Source of the DNA: Carposina sasakii
Lineage: Eukaryota; Arthropoda; Insecta; Lepidoptera; Carposinidae
Assembly (NCBI GenBank): GCA_014607495.2
Contig: CP053170.1
Span: forward strand, 868,001 to 932,000
Length of the DNA: 64,000 nucleotides
Reading direction: 5' to 3'
The notes under the pieces were generated by a model, which saw only the letters and a program-made list of their open reading frames with translations, ran no database searches and was not told the origin of the DNA. Made by a program: the position numbers and the translations under genes. Within the stretch, counting starts at the first letter, position 1; every line of letters begins with the position of its first letter. This document shows positions 1 through 11,558 of this stretch, one piece after another.

Positions 1-1124
1 AAACGGAGAAATGGCTGTAGATTTTTAAAATAATATTTTCAACATCAATGCTTAAAAAATTCATTGCATGCTTCACTGTGTTATGAACTATGTGTGCATG
101 ACAATTACCCATAACCAAATTAGGAACTACTCGTTCAATATTTTTATAAAGAGAATGGTGAATACCAAAATTCGCATTGGTATTATCCGCACTCAGACCA
201 GACACTCTATCAAAGGAAAGGTTGTGGTGGGATAGTGAATTGTTTATAGCATCAAACATACCGTTTGCAGATTCATCACAATTTTCGTAAAAGTCTAATA
301 ACTTGTTTTGTATCCCATTCTCAATATCAAAATATTGTACAACTAGAGGAAATAATTTAATATTTTTTCTGTTACTTGCATCAGTTTGCAAACAAAAATA
401 TAAATGAGGAGCATTTAAGTCATTCAGTAAAGTTTGTAATGCATAAGGTCCCAAAACCTCATTAACCAGTGCTTCCATTTTAGTGCGTCCTAATTTAATG
501 TTAAAAGCGATTTTAGAATCGACATAAATGATTTTGTTTAATTTTACAGTACAGTCCATGCTGTTATAAGAAAGATTGTGTTTTACAGTATGGTAGGTTA
601 AAGCAAGTTCACTGGCTGAAATCTTGTCATCACAAGTAAGAGAAGCAGAAGTAGATGAAGAGCCCGTCGAACCAAAAAATCTGTCTAATGTAGAAGTTTT
701 CTTGTAAAATTCAGTTTTGAGTTTGTGGTGCTTTGTTTCACCATGTTGTTTAATCTGCAATGAATTATGAGTAAAACATTTTAAGTACCACTTATCATGC
801 AAATCAAATCAGTTGGCAATTTCATTGAATAAAAATAAAACAACAGACAGAAGATGCAAGAATTTAACATAACCAAAAAGATCTAACCTGGCCAATGCCA
901 CTTTTCCCCACAGAAAATGTTATATTACATGGTTTACATTTCGCATTATAAATATTTTGGGGATCTTCAGTAATCCAGTCATACTCTCTTTCCCACTCCG
1001 GTTTAAATTTTTGGAGTCTTTTTGTTATTTTTCGTTTTTTAATCGGCGTTAGCGGCGCACTAGAATTTGACGCACTTTCGTTGTCACTACCACTTTCCAT
1101 ACCTGATTTATTTAGGATTTCCAC
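1..1124 (-). CDS. hAT-like transposase with BED-type zinc finger, two exons, partial at window edge
   Basis: Exon 1 runs from the ATG at 1124 down to 888 and ends at a GT donor (887-886). Exon 2 starts at 754 after a TTGCAG acceptor and stays open to base 1, so the C-terminus lies outside the window. Joining the exons in phase 0 completes a C-x2-C...H-x4-H BED-type finger (CKPC in exon 1, HGETKH in exon 2), which supports the splice. Exon 2 continues as hAT-like core sequence, including SGLSADNTNANFG and NCHAHIVHNTVKHAMNF. I see no stop or frameshift in the visible part, unlike the second hAT gene at 2.7-3.6 kb. An acidic, serine-rich N-terminus precedes the finger. The family is clear; whether it is an active transposon or a domesticated copy cannot be told because the dimerisation domain is missing. 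Confidence 0.75.
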
Positions 1125-1662
1125 TTTTTAAATGAAATAACAACATCTAATTGAAAACAATTCTGCCGATAAATAAATAAAGCAGACCAAAATCTCGTTT
1201 GACGACGTCAAAATTGACGTCAATTTGAAATTGACAAGTTCGTTACGCTAGCGTTCGGATACACGTTATCGCCTATCGGGTACCTACTTTAAAGGCGCGT
1301 TCTTATTTTTTTTTTAATGAAGGATTTGGTTGTTAGATTTGTCGGTGTTGAATATATAGTATTTTTACGTACTATATATTTTTTCAACAGTATATAGTAC
1401 GCAGACCCGAAATATAGTACAATACTATATATTATAGTACGGTTGGCAACCCTATGTACGCTACATCTCTATTACATCCTAGACAACATCGTTACATCCA
1501 CGCATCGTAGAGATCGACCATGACAATTTGTCGCTTAGAGAATACCAAACCTTACAACGTTGTCAGCGTGGTCGATGTCTTAGATGTCGCATCCGTGAGC
1601 TTCATCGATGTTACATCGGTGAAGTGACGCTTAGAGAATAGCACTACTGTTCGGATTTCTCT
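1125..1662. other. Upstream region of the hAT-like gene with AT palindromes and a direct/inverted repeat patch
   Basis: No coding sequence seen. At 1203-1240 two GACGTCAA-type motifs lie close upstream of the start codon, so promoter function is possible. At 1350-1440 the motif TATATAGTA recurs in both orientations. At 1480-1645 CGACCATGACAA is mirrored by TTGTCAGCGTGGTCG, and CGCTTAGAGAATA occurs twice, which looks like a decayed MITE. Confidence 0.35.
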
Positions 1663-2310
1663 TTAATCTAGTATTAACATTACCAGCTCTCTCAAACAAA
1701 TGTCTATTCTTAAACACAAAATTACAAATCTCATAAATGTACAGTGATGGCAATGGTAGCAATCCAAGACTCGAGAATAATGGTTTACAGGATTCACGAG
1801 GAGACACCCCGCATATTGCTCTAATACACTTTTTTGTGCGATAAATGCGTCATTACTATTAGTACTGGTTCCCCACAATATCAGTCCATAGCGCAGTATA
1901 GATTCAATATATGCGCGATAAGTGGTAACCGCTGTTTTTCTATTTGTTACGTTTTTTTTTCCTAAGGGCCTAAATGAAACGATGGATTCTTTTCCGTAAG
2001 TCAGCTACATGCATGTTCCAATTGAGGTTGTTATCAATTTTAACACCCAAAAATGTGGTTTCATTTACCTCTCTCAATTTTTCTATATTTAGTTTAAAAT
2101 TGCAATTTATGTGCTTCGATTTATTAAATTGGATAAAGTTTGATTTATTCAAATTGATTTTCAACTTATTGCAGCCACTGGATACTGTTGTCAATAGTTT
2201 TATTAATATCAGTATCGTGGTCATAAACAGAAGTAGTTTCGCTAAATGCTTTATTGAGATCTGTCTCCGAGTATATACCAGACCACAATATGCTATTTAG
2301 ATATACTTTT
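1663..2310 (-). pseudogene. LINE reverse transcriptase C-terminal fragment
   Basis: Read on the minus strand, the fragment shows the end of a non-LTR reverse transcriptase: INKTIDNSIQWL, then NKLKINLNKSNF, TTFLGVKIDNNLNWNMHV, then TAVTTYRAYIESILRYGLIL and NSNDAFIAQKSVL. These match the order of the C-terminal RT and thumb motifs of Jockey/CR1-like LINEs. At least three frame changes (near 2180, 1970 and 1780) break it. The RT catalytic ADD motif and endonuclease are absent, so this is a 5'-truncated dead copy. Confidence 0.7.
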
Positions 2311-2389
2311 TTTCGCAAGTTTTTATAGCTGTAATCTTGTCATGAACGGTCATATGCGTCAGTAAAGCAACTACTCTGACTCAAATCTT

Positions 2390-2590
2390 CCAACGGTGTC
2401 ACCGGACGATGTGCCGGAACACGGCTAGGCCGTTTGGCGGCACGACTTAGTCCGGTGGGTGGTAACTAACCACGGCCGAAGCCTACCATCAGTGTGTTGC
2501 TGCCTGCTTTGCACTACCCGGGGCCTACGTGTGGGGTATCGGAAAAAATAGGGGTACTCCCACGGACGGGGGCAGCTCAGTCCCCAAAAT
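2390..2590. repeat. GC-rich interspersed repeat fragment
   Basis: A block much richer in GC than its surroundings, containing CACGGCCGAAGCCTACCA and CCCACGGACGGGGGCAGC. It resembles untranslated ends of lepidopteran non-LTR elements. It lies next to the LINE fragment but the joint is not clear. No ORF. Confidence 0.35.
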
Positions 2591-2657
2591 TAATTCGTAT
2601 ATATTTTCCCACTCACAGTTAGTAAAGGCAATATCTGAATTCAATCAACCAAAGCCT

Positions 2658-3620
2658 TTATGAAAACGTTTTTAATTTAAAAAACCGGCCTAACATGGCA
2701 GAAATGCTACTCCAACGGGTTTTTCCATCTAAAAGCAAGGAGAACTCATGTCTAAAATCAGCTTTGACATGGTTTTCAAGGATGTCGTCATTTTTCGTTG
2801 GAGAGTTTTTGAAAATTTGAATAGCAAGTGCAATGCACAATTGATGGTATGACTTAAGGGATTTCCCAAATGAGACCATAAGGCTGCAGCCGTCTGTGGT
2901 TTGAGCGATGATATCATGAGTTAGAGATACTCCGTAATCATTGAACTTGGCCTCGATCAGTTGTACGCATGAGGCTGCATTCATAGATCCATGAATCCGT
3001 ATTAGCCCTAGATTTCGAAAAGCGCAGTCTCTTTCGAAATTTGGCTAATGCTAAGCGAGCCCAATTCTATTGAGATTAGACATTCATCGAGTGATATGAA
3101 GAATTTCTTTCCATCTGATAAAATAGTTTTTATCTCGTTGATTATTTCCAGCCTCCTTTTATCACACTCTTTGACATCAAATCATGTTTTGGAATGGTGT
3201 CAGTAGTTGTAGGTAATTTGTTGCCGGTCTTTCCAAAAAGCTGCTTTAAATCTTGCGCAAACGTTCTAAGAGGGATTCCGTCTATTGCAGGCATACGTGA
3301 CACCATCACCTGCATACTTGGATTTGCATCGGACTCAAAGTAGTAAATTAACTTAGTTTTCTTTTTTGGTACTTCAAGAATTTCTTTCGAAGTAGATGCA
3401 CTATCTTGAGGTTTTGTTGTTGGAGTCGTGATCGTCGCAGTCTCTATGTCATACTTGTAAAGATTTTTCAAATGTCTTTGCATACTGCTGGTACTGCCGC
3501 CGGCTGATTTCATTACTTTTTGGCATGTTTTACATTTCGCTTCACTTTATTTTTGTTTCTTAGAAAGTAGTGCCACACAGATGATTTGTCTCCTTTACTA
3601 GTCACTGCTTCAAAATCCAT
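2658..3620 (-). pseudogene. Second hAT-like transposase, broken
   Basis: From the 5' side (3620) downward: a start MDFEAVTSKGDKSS, then VWHYFLRNKNKVK. A one-base frameshift near 3545 follows, and the BED finger continues in another frame as KCKTCQKVMKSAGG...MQRHLKN. A linker rich in T/K follows, then (after more breaks near 3000-3140) a hAT core with TTDGCSLMVSFGKS and KTRWSSISAMLGRFFKLK. The 3' end is lost near 2650. It is diverged from the hAT-like gene at 1-1124 and shares no obvious sequence with it. No TIR or 8-bp duplication was found. Confidence 0.65.
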
Positions 3621-5050
3621 GTTTTCATGTAAAGCCAACAAAAGTGTTCATCTGAAACACAACGTAGGTTTTTTATTTAATAATAAATGTATTTTTCACA
3701 ATTTACTTGGATAGTAGTATAGAACGGCATATCATAAATTCATTAGAAATAGTATAAGAGTATCTAGTAATAGGCTACACGTATAGGTTTACGTGTAGCT
3801 TAGCCTCAGCTAGCGCCATAATAATCGGAAGAAAAGGAGTTCCGGAATTGCTTCACCCGCGTGTACTGTCGTAATGGTTAGCTGTACTAAAATACAATGT
3901 TCTACTTTTACATATCAATAAAAATTATCTACTCAGTGCGTACCTACCTACTCAAATCTGCCCATAACAAAATTTATCCCAGACATTTTATGAGAAATAA
4001 AACAACTCATTTTTTTATAATGTCGCGTAAGTAGTTTATTAATTGTGTGAAGAGAAAGAAGAATCTACAAATTGACAATTAATTTAAAAAAAGGAAATTA
4101 AATTAACAGTAGTTGCGATTTTTCTTGCATGTTTTATTGAAACCTTGAGAATTTTCAGAAACAAAAAGCTTTTTTATACGATCTTTTCTAATCTGTGGTA
4201 CGATCCTGTCAAAAATAAAGTTGGCAACACTGGTTGTCCCCAAAATGAGTTGATAACAATTTATCAACTCTTAATTTCAGCGCTTTTACTGGCGCACCCA
4301 TCGGAATAGCAGTTGGGGAAATATCTACCGTGGTTTTATTTTTCTTGCAAATGCTTTAAATTTATCTAAATCAATTTTGTAGTAAAGTTCTCCTCTTATG
4401 CCAACCATTTCGTTGGATTTGCTGGCTCTTATCAAATAAAACCTATTGCATTTAAAAAATTATATTCCGTGCTCGAAATTACGCCTACACCACGACTAAA
4501 ATTTCGCGCGACTTTTAGTAAGTTCGATGCAGTTCCTTGCTAAGACGAACGTGTAAAATGGACATCAGAACCAGTGGCGGCTACTGACATCTTTAGATGG
4601 GAGTTCACACTTCACATTTTTTTTTTATGAGCGCTTTCAAAATTTCAGTTTCGAAACGCTGCGCATGTTCACCAATGTTCACTCCCTTAACGAATGAAAC
4701 TATCCTTATTCTTATTAAAATCAGATGACCTAATGAAACACATTAAAGACAACCATATCGCGTTCTAACTCGGACTAAGCGACATCTAGTGACCGCATGC
4801 GCACACTACGACTCCCATTAAGGGAGCGGCGCCTCAGATTAGGCAAATTTTTCATACGAATCTTCTGTTACACGCGCCGGTCTATGTCGGTATGTCTCTT
4901 TCGCACTCATTTAATACAGTACTAGGAATCGTACCAAATTTCGTTTCATTGAAGCGCGATCGCTAGCGCTCCACTCGATACATAAGATTACAACTTACTT
5001 GAGACGAACGCGTAGACACTATTGTATAATCATAGTAGAATTGAATGATA
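3621..5050. other. Unassigned AT-rich region with short coding-like remnants
   Basis: No gene recognised. On the minus strand, 4110-4240 reads ANFIFDRIVPQIRKDRIKKL and 4330-4445 reads GIRGELYYKIDLDKFKAFAR, each running to a stop. They look like exon ends of unidentified element proteins. A perfect 10-bp hairpin (GCTACACGTA, 6-nt loop) lies at 3774-3799. Confidence 0.3.
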
Positions 5051-5167
5051 ATTAAAAATATAGATTGCCTATGACATAGGCCCTATGTGTATGTAATCTT
5101 CGTGGGTGGGAGTGCACTGCACCAGCGCTCCTTAGGACGTGCCGCCAGTGATCAGAACTACTTACCT

Positions 5168-5399
5168 TTTTGTTTTCTCTCAGCAACGTTGCATTGTTCC
5201 CACGTAAAATATATTTGTATATATATATTGCCTCCCACAATCTTGTTTTCAATACTCGATCGTGGTACTTAGGATCAAATTCGTCCCACAAGCATGGTCT
5301 CCTATGCATCAGAGTGATTAATTGTTCTATTTCAATGTCGTCATTTTCTGCTAACTCCTGCTCGCCTGCCGATCGGGCGTGAGACGAATCGCGCGACAA
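5168..5399 (-). CDS. MADF-domain exon (orphan first exon)
   Basis: The ATG at 5399 opens a short acidic N-terminus, then a MADF-type helical segment (IEQLITLMHRRPCLWDEF, YHDRVLKTRLWEAI). The exon ends at a strong AAAAAG|GTAAGTAG donor at about 5168. MADF is a Myb/SANT-like DNA-binding fold found in insect transcription factors and as the second protein of Harbinger transposons. No second exon was found downstream. Upstream of the ATG, 5400-5620 repeats TTCGCGCGG/CCGCGCGAA several times, which suggests a subterminal or promoter region of a transposon. Likely an orphaned exon of a Harbinger-type element. Confidence 0.5.
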
Positions 5400-5745
5400 T
5401 ACCGTTGTCAGTGAGCGAAACGCGCGAATTTAATTTCGCCGTGCGGCCATAGTCATACTACTTCATATTGCACAAAATTTTCGCGCGGAAATAAATCGCA
5501 CCGCGTCGCGTTAATTTTTCATCAAATCACAGATTTTTTTTCCGCGCGAATTTTTTACCGCCAGTGCGGCTCCTCCTATAAGATTCAAAATTCGCGCGGA
5601 GTAATATCGCTGTGCGGACTTTGTCAACAAAGGCTTGAAAAAAATTTAATTTCGGTGTATAATTCCAAGTTTCCTTAATTCAAATGCACACAGTTCTTAG
5701 CTAGTTGATTTAAGGAAAATAAACTTTACAAGCTTTTGGTTGATG

Positions 5746-6110
5746 GCGCCTACTATTCGATTGAGGAATTTTTGAATGCTAAATTGGCAAAAACTATATA
5801 ATTGTAATCGGACTCCTGTGTATTTAATAAGACATCGCTTAAATTATTTGATATGTCTTCTATGGATGGATTTGGCGAAGTCTGGCTATGGATGCTTGTA
5901 GATGATGCATTGCGAGTTGTTTGATAAGTCGCTGTAGCTTGTTGCGATCTTTGATAGCTACTTTGAAATGCTGTTTGGTAGCCGCTGTATGACGGACGGT
6001 TGATTATATTGATATGTGCGTTGATTGAAATCTGTCAATATTTGCATAACGCGACTTTGATAGGTCAGTGTTTGGTGGTCGTAAAATTTCAGAAACGGTA
6101 AAATTTATTT
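5746..6110 (-). pseudogene. Ser/Thr/Gln-rich C-terminal tail of a MADF/BESS-type protein
   Basis: Minus-strand reading gives TVSEILRPPNTDLSKSRYA, a frameshift near 6015, then a low-complexity tail (SSYQRSQQATATYQTT, NPSIEDISNNLSDVLLNTQE) ending in SSIE and a stop at about 5746. Composition and position resemble the tail of MADF-BESS partner proteins; the Harbinger element at 46-49 kb carries a comparable proline/serine-rich tail. On this strand the tail lies upstream of the MADF exon at 5399, so the two are not one colinear gene: either two copies or a rearrangement. Confidence 0.35.
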
Positions 6111-6679
6111 AAAAATTGATACATGTCTGTTTTCTGCAGTTTTCAAAGTTTCGAGAATTTGTTTCTCAAATTTTCAGACTTCTTTTCAATATACTATTGT
6201 CAGTTACGTTTAGTGCGTTTTTTTTTTAAAAAAAAACATCATCTGTTTGTACAAATGATATTCTTTCAAATTTTTCGCACCAGCTCCAGATTTGTTTGCA
6301 AGCTATTTCTTTTATATGTATTTCATGTGGTTTTCTTTTATATTTTTCCATTTTTAATTATGTACAGCAGGATAGTAGTCCTCCGCCAATTGCACCAAAA
6401 TGTAACTTAGTTAATGTCTATTTATTATTGACTGTAATAGTGTCATTTTCTCTCTGTGATGCTTTTCCCTTTGTCCCAATAATCGATCATAATTTTGTTT
6501 TTGCATTTTGAGTTTTTTTTCTGTATTTTTTTGTCAGTGCTTGAGTCTTTTAAAATGGTTTCTAATTTTCTTTTAGTTGTTCTTGGTTCTTCTGAGGCTA
6601 CATTTACAGGCCCTGCTACTGAAGCTGTTACTACTGGATGAGCCCACCCAGTAGAACCAAATAACTCATAATTTTTTTG
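6111..6679. other. T-rich spacer
   Basis: Only low-complexity T-rich sequence; the small open frames here have no recognisable domain. Confidence 0.3.
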
Positions 6680-7010
6680 AAAAATTGCTAAATAAACTCG
6701 AACGTCTACAGAATTTCAGTATCCGATTTATATCCGGAATACGTAAAGTTGATCACGTATCTCACTTTCGTAAAGAGTTAAAATGGCTCCCGATTCGTTT
6801 TCACCGGAATACTCATTTATTAACACACCTTTAAAAAAAAATTATCGCCTTTCTTCGTTATATCTCTGAGCGCTTTAAATGTCTGTTTTCATGAGATCGG
6901 CCTCTCCGATCCAATATGGCATCACTGCTACAAACTCCCCGATTTAATTCTGGGGCTTTTGGGTATTCTTTCTCGGTTCAGGCGGTTAAGCTCTGAAATG
7001 AATTATACAG
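6680..7010 (+). pseudogene. LINE reverse transcriptase C-terminal fragment
   Basis: Plus-strand reading contains RLQNFSIRFISGIRKVDHVS, HFRKELKWLPIRF and FGYSFSVQAVKLWN, the conserved C-terminal block of Jockey/CR1-like LINE ORF2. A stop and a frameshift near 6830-6880 break it. It ends where this block normally ends; no 3' tail is clear. It is a different LINE family from those at 1.7-2.3 and 7.9-8.3 kb. Confidence 0.7.
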
Positions 7011-7859
7011 GATATACACCATACATACGGTTTAGAGATTGTCGCACCAAAGAGTAAAGTAATCATACGGAAAAAGAGAGCTGCCCTCGGGATTTTTATG
7101 CATGTATGGTTGAAGCGCCATCTAGATCTTGTAACGAGAATTAAGCTGATATATACACGTATACATACCTATACTGTCTATATTAATGCCTATATTAAGA
7201 TGTTTTTTCTAAGCCATGTTTTCAATAGTGAGCATTTTATGCATATTTTGTTGACCATGAAATAACAAGATATTGAGTGAGTTGCAACAGAAATAACAAA
7301 ATAGCTCCCTATTGAAAACATCCTCTAAAATATAAGATAAGGAAATAAAAGCAATGTTTCTATTCTAATAATTCTATTTTTGTAATTTTACCTCACTATT
7401 GAAAACATCCTATAATAAGAAAATAACATGCAATGTCATTTTCTATTTTTGTAATTTTTATGCTTATTACAATAATCCTGGGCAGCTAATTTTGTTTCAT
7501 CGTCGTCTCCATTATAATATTTGATCTTACCACATAAAATCCGATACATTGATCTACACCAACTATAAATAATTAGGTTTATTGTTTTCTCGAGAAACAT
7601 TTTTTAAATCCGTTTTATTTATATTTAAAAGGATCTGAAAGTAATAAATTAATAAAGGACATAATTGTATATCGTACTTTTACCTTTGGCACATTCTTCC
7701 TAAGAAAGGAAACGGCGATATTTTGGACATCATTAAAATGTTTTTGTATTTTCTCATTAGGATATATCAACCACTTCTTATTTTCGTATTCTTTGGCGCT
7801 AATATGTTGTCTAGCAATGACTGCCTACAACTTTTACAATTTTTTACAATATTTTTCAG
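7011..7859. other. Non-coding region with short inverted/direct repeats
   Basis: No gene. The motif CTATTGAAAACATCCT occurs at about 7301 and 7391, and its inverse (GTTTTCAATAGTG) at about 7221. This would suit a small decayed foldback or MITE. The rest is AT-rich. Confidence 0.35.
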
Positions 7860-8340
7860 ATAGATAGATAGATAGATTTTTATTCTCATAACTGGGTACA
7901 TACATTTGTTGATACATATTTAATTTTTGATCCAACAGTTTGTCCATTTCGGACGTACAATAGTCATATACAATATATAATATTAAATAACTTATTCCTG
8001 AGTTATTCATTATTAGAGTTCATGTATACAATTTTAAAATTCCGATAAATCATAAAAAGATTTCTGTATTAGCCATTTTTAATGCATTCTTAAATTTCAT
8101 GTCATCCAGTGATTTTATCGATCTCGGCAAATTATTAAATATGTTAATCCCGTTTATATAAGTGCTTTTTTTTTCAGTATGCAACTGGAAGCTTTCACAG
8201 CACAAATGTCATATGTATATTGTGATCGGACATTTCTTCTTCTGTTACTGATTTTATTATTATAATCCATATTATTCCTTACAAACAAGCATATTTCTAA
8301 TATATATATATACATGTTAATGTCAGATAATTATTCGTTA
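7860..8340 (-). pseudogene. LINE 3' end with (TATC)n tail
   Basis: Minus-strand reading gives MDYNNKISNRRRNVRSQYTY, then after a frameshift in an A-run INIFNNLPRSIKSLDDMKFK and a stop, typical of the C-terminus of a LINE ORF2. It is followed (lower coordinates) by a 3' UTR that ends in a GATA/TATC simple repeat at about 7858-7876, as expected for a LINE 3' tail on this strand. 5'-truncated. Confidence 0.65.
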
Positions 8341-8421
8341 CAAATATAGATCTCAGTGATGTCATATTATCTAATTGGTAAATAATACGCAAGCACTCTT
8401 TTTGCAATATAAATGTCTTAT

Positions 8422-8583
8422 AAATGAAATTGTATTAGGCGTTACAATTCGGAAGTTCAAACATTCACTATGGGTGCGCCCACCACCGGACCCTACACCG
8501 TCCACTGACCCTCGGATCTGATAACTACGAAAACAGGCACTTGCACTAACTACAATCGCCACGAGAAACCAGACCCGAGCACC
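8422..8583 (+). repeat. Left inverted arm of composite element 1
   Basis: Pairs with 9950-10110; contains GGTGCGCCCACCACCGG and CCAGACCCGAGCACC. A near-identical stretch occurs at 18447-18573. Confidence 0.8.
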
Positions 8584-9775
8584 TAATCAATACGGATTCC
8601 AGCAGAAAAAGAATACAGGTCAATTAATTAGTAAATTCACTAACGAAGTAAATTATTATCTCCATAATAAACAACATGTCTTAGTAATATTTGTAGACTT
8701 CAGTAAGGCATTTGAAACACTGAATTATGCAACATTGTATAGTAAGTTAGAGCAGAATGGTATACAGGGCCCACTGCTAGAATGGTTCAAAGATTATCAC
8801 AAAGGACGATTCACGTCAGTGAGCATTGTTGATAAACGCAGTAAACAAATACCTACCGAAAATTGGTTCAGCACAAGGATCAATACTTGCACCGACCGAG
8901 TACCTTATGTACGTCAACGATATGTGCAATATCTTCAAAGGAGGCTCTGTATACCAGTTTGCAGATGACACTTGCCTATTGTTTGCACACAAAAATATAG
9001 AAGAGGCGCAAACGAGGCTACAGACAAACTATGATACATTATGTAAATGGGCGCACGATATTGGGTTAGTTATCAACGAACAAAAAACTAAACTAATGCA
9101 TATACATTCCCCATACCTAAGAGCTAAAATAACACCCAGGATCGTGGCCCACGAGCACCAATGTATGCACCAAAATAATATATGTACCAGCAAATGCAAT
9201 AGCCTGGAAATGGTCAGTGAACATATGTATCTAGGTATGTTAATAGATAATAATTTCAACTGGGGGGCGCACACCGAACATAAACTTCCCTATAAGATAC
9301 TAAGACTGCTTTACCTATCTTTGGCTGACTCAGTAATAGGCTATGGGCTAAGTAGCTATGGCAGAACATATAATACATACATAGATAACATATATAAATT
9401 GCAACTTAGCATTCTAAAAAAGATTGTACCATCCAAGATAAAAATTAAATATAAAGAGAATAACAAAGCACTATTTGAATACTGTAAAGTCATTGACATA
9501 TACAATAAAACAAAGTTGTTGATATTGTGCGAACAAGAGTTAAATATTGCTAATTTAACACGCCGTACGCGGCCAGGTTCATTACGAACACTATCTTATA
9601 TACCTACATTTGTGATTCCTCGATTCAATAACAATTACGGCAGGCGAACTGACGCATGCTTGCTGCCGCGGGTACTCAATGAGCTACCATATGAGGTCAT
9701 TGAGTCCCTGTTGGTTGTCCCCACCATAAACAGATATTAAAAAAGTATTTCCTACAACAATGTAAAACCGGTCCC
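8584..9775 (+). pseudogene. LINE reverse transcriptase (ORF2 fragment)
   Basis: Starts mid-gene at NQYGFQQKKNTGQLISKF. RT motifs follow: VIFVDFSKAFETLN (motif A), ESLLEWFK-like GPLLEWFKDYHKGR, GSAQGSILAP (motif B), YQFADDTCLLFAHKN (motif C, FADD), VINEQKTKLMHI and YLGMLIDNNFNWG, then the C-terminal block. A frameshift near 8860 separates motif A from motif B, and another near 9725 shifts the last residues. The endonuclease half is missing. It is most like Jockey/CR1-group lepidopteran LINEs. A second open frame covers 8826-9740. Confidence 0.75.
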
Positions 9776-9949
9776 ACATGTAACGAGGAATAGAAAGTAA
9801 GTAGTATTAATAAGTACTTAGATATAAGTGGTGGGGGACAAGGGTCACGCATAAACCACCCAGGGATTATGTGACCCTTCATTAAAATTGTAAAAAAAAA
9901 CCTATATTATATAATAAATAAAAAAATATATATATATAATATAACCTAA

Positions 9950-10110
9950 TAGTTTTTGATTTCGGAATAGTGCAATGTATTGTCTTGCGTGCTCGGGTCT
10001 GGTTTCTCGTGGCGATTGTAGTTAGTGCAAGTGCCTGTTTTCGCAGTTATGAGTTATCAGATCCGAGGGTCAGTGGAGGGTGTAGGGCCCGGTGGTGGGC
10101 GCACCCATAG
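9950..10110 (-). repeat. Right inverted arm of composite element 1
   Basis: Reverse complement of the left arm, and extends inward with TTTTTGATTTCGGAATAG, which matches the corresponding inner arm sequence of the element at 18.4-19.9 kb. The hammerhead-like motif of that copy is not present here. Confidence 0.8.
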
Positions 10111-10189
10111 ACTCAACTATATATAACATATAACCCCTATAACTATAACATATAACCAGAAATCCCAAGAAAAATATAAGAGTGGTTAC

Positions 10190-11550
10190 AAAAGATCCGC
10201 TGATAATACAACCATGGACGAGTCAAAAAGGCGTAGATATTGACATGAAATTCAGAGCGGGACGGTTAGCATGATTTCTAAAACTATGGATCGAAATGGA
10301 AGCACCAAGTTTTCTCATACGTATCATACAAGGGTATCGCATACCTTTTGCCCAAAGACCGCCTCTTGTATTCCCAAAAATTACATCCAGTGCATACGAA
10401 ACCCAAAAGTCAAAGACTATGACATAAATAATAAGTCGAATTAAGAAATAGGGCATCCTGGAAATCGTTCAACCCTCAGCGACGGTACTGCTCGTCCAAT
10501 TTTCAACTTAAAAGCACTCAACAATTATATTATCACGGAACGTTTCAGTCTGCTGAACGTCCAGAGACTGCCAGATTTTCTCCAGCCCCAAGATTGGTTA
10601 TGCAAAACAGATATTTCACAAGCTTACTTCCACCTTCCTGTATCAAAGACTCACAGAAGATATTTGCGACTTACATACAACGGCGAGTTGTTAGAAATGA
10701 CATGTTTGCCATTTGGGCTAAGCACGGCTCCCAAAGTTTTTGCATCTCTAACCAATTGGGTTGCTCAGATTATGAGACAAGAAGGAATAAGAGTAATCAT
10801 ATATCTAGACGATTTTCTGCTTGCTCACCAGGACAAGTGTGTTCTTCAAACTCATGCCAACAGACTTCTAGAGATATTGACCAAGTTGGGTTGGATGGTC
10901 AACCATCAAAAATCTATTCTATGCCCTCAAAAAGATTTGGTATTCTTGGGAATTCATTGGGATACGTGGCAAAACCAAAAAAGTCTTCCCAGAGACAAGA
11001 GACAAACTCTGAAAAACAAACTCATATATGTGATGACAGCCAAAACGGTAGGACTAAAACAACTTCAGAGCCTGGTGGGCTTACTAAATTTTGCCAGTTT
11101 CGCTGTTCCAAAGGGAAGGCTACACTATCGAGCTACACTGAATTTTCTAAACATTGTCATAAAGCGAAGAGCAGTAACGCGGTACACAGTTCCGGATGCT
11201 GTAAGGAAAGATCTGCATTGGTGGCTGCAGAATTATTGCAGGGCCTCCATAGTTCATGTGCCCCCTCCCACTCACTTTTTAACGACCGATGTTACAGACC
11301 TGGCTTGGGGAGCCCAGTTAAACAATCAACCGTTATGGGGGACATGGTCGGTCTCAGAGAAGCCGCTACACTGCAACATAAAAGAAATGTTGGCAATATT
11401 AAAGGTTTTAGAAGGGCATTGTCAGCTCCTGGAAGGTTCGACGATCTTGACCCAATGCGACAACAAGACGGTGATAGCGTATTTACGGAACGAAGGCGGA
11501 ACTCGATCGACTCAGCTCCTAAACCTGACGTTCAAAGTTTTTCGTATCCT
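10190..11550 (+). pseudogene. DIRS-type retroelement: reverse transcriptase and RNase H (part 1)
   Basis: Early frames read MKFRAGRLA and [12 protein letters not shown]; then come PIFNLKALNNYIITERFSLL and WLCKTDISQAYFHLPVSKTH. The main open frame (from 10664) carries LTYNGELLEMTCLPFGLSTA, VIIYLDDFLLAHQ (catalytic YLDD), an RT thumb and a DIRS-type RNase H (TTDVTDLAWGAQL, CNIKEMLAILKVLE, CDNKTVIAYLRNEGGT). Sequence order matches tyrosine-recombinase retrotransposons, not Gypsy or LINE. It is interrupted at about 11550 by a foreign insertion; the frame resumes at 14227. Several frameshifts upstream of 10664 show it is dead. Confidence 0.75.
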
Positions 11551-11558
11551 AACAATTA

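Larger units (their letters stand above)
8422..10110. mobile_element. Composite element: inverted arms of the Penelope-like family around a LINE RT
   Basis: Bounded by inverted arms (8422-8583 and about 9950-10110) sharing the sequence CACTATGGGTGCGCCCACC and some 120 bp more. The same arm sequence bounds the Penelope-like element at 18445-19900. The left arm also has the extra 40-odd bp (starting AAATGAAATTGTATTAGGCG) seen at the far right end of the second copy, so the boundary at 8422 is supported by comparison. The cargo is a LINE reverse transcriptase and not a Penelope gene. No target duplication could be recognised. Confidence 0.55.

Noticed and set aside
6123..6511. Membrane-protein-like hydrophobic plus-strand frames
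   Set aside because: Caused by T-rich low-complexity sequence; overlapping frames look alike and no domain is present.
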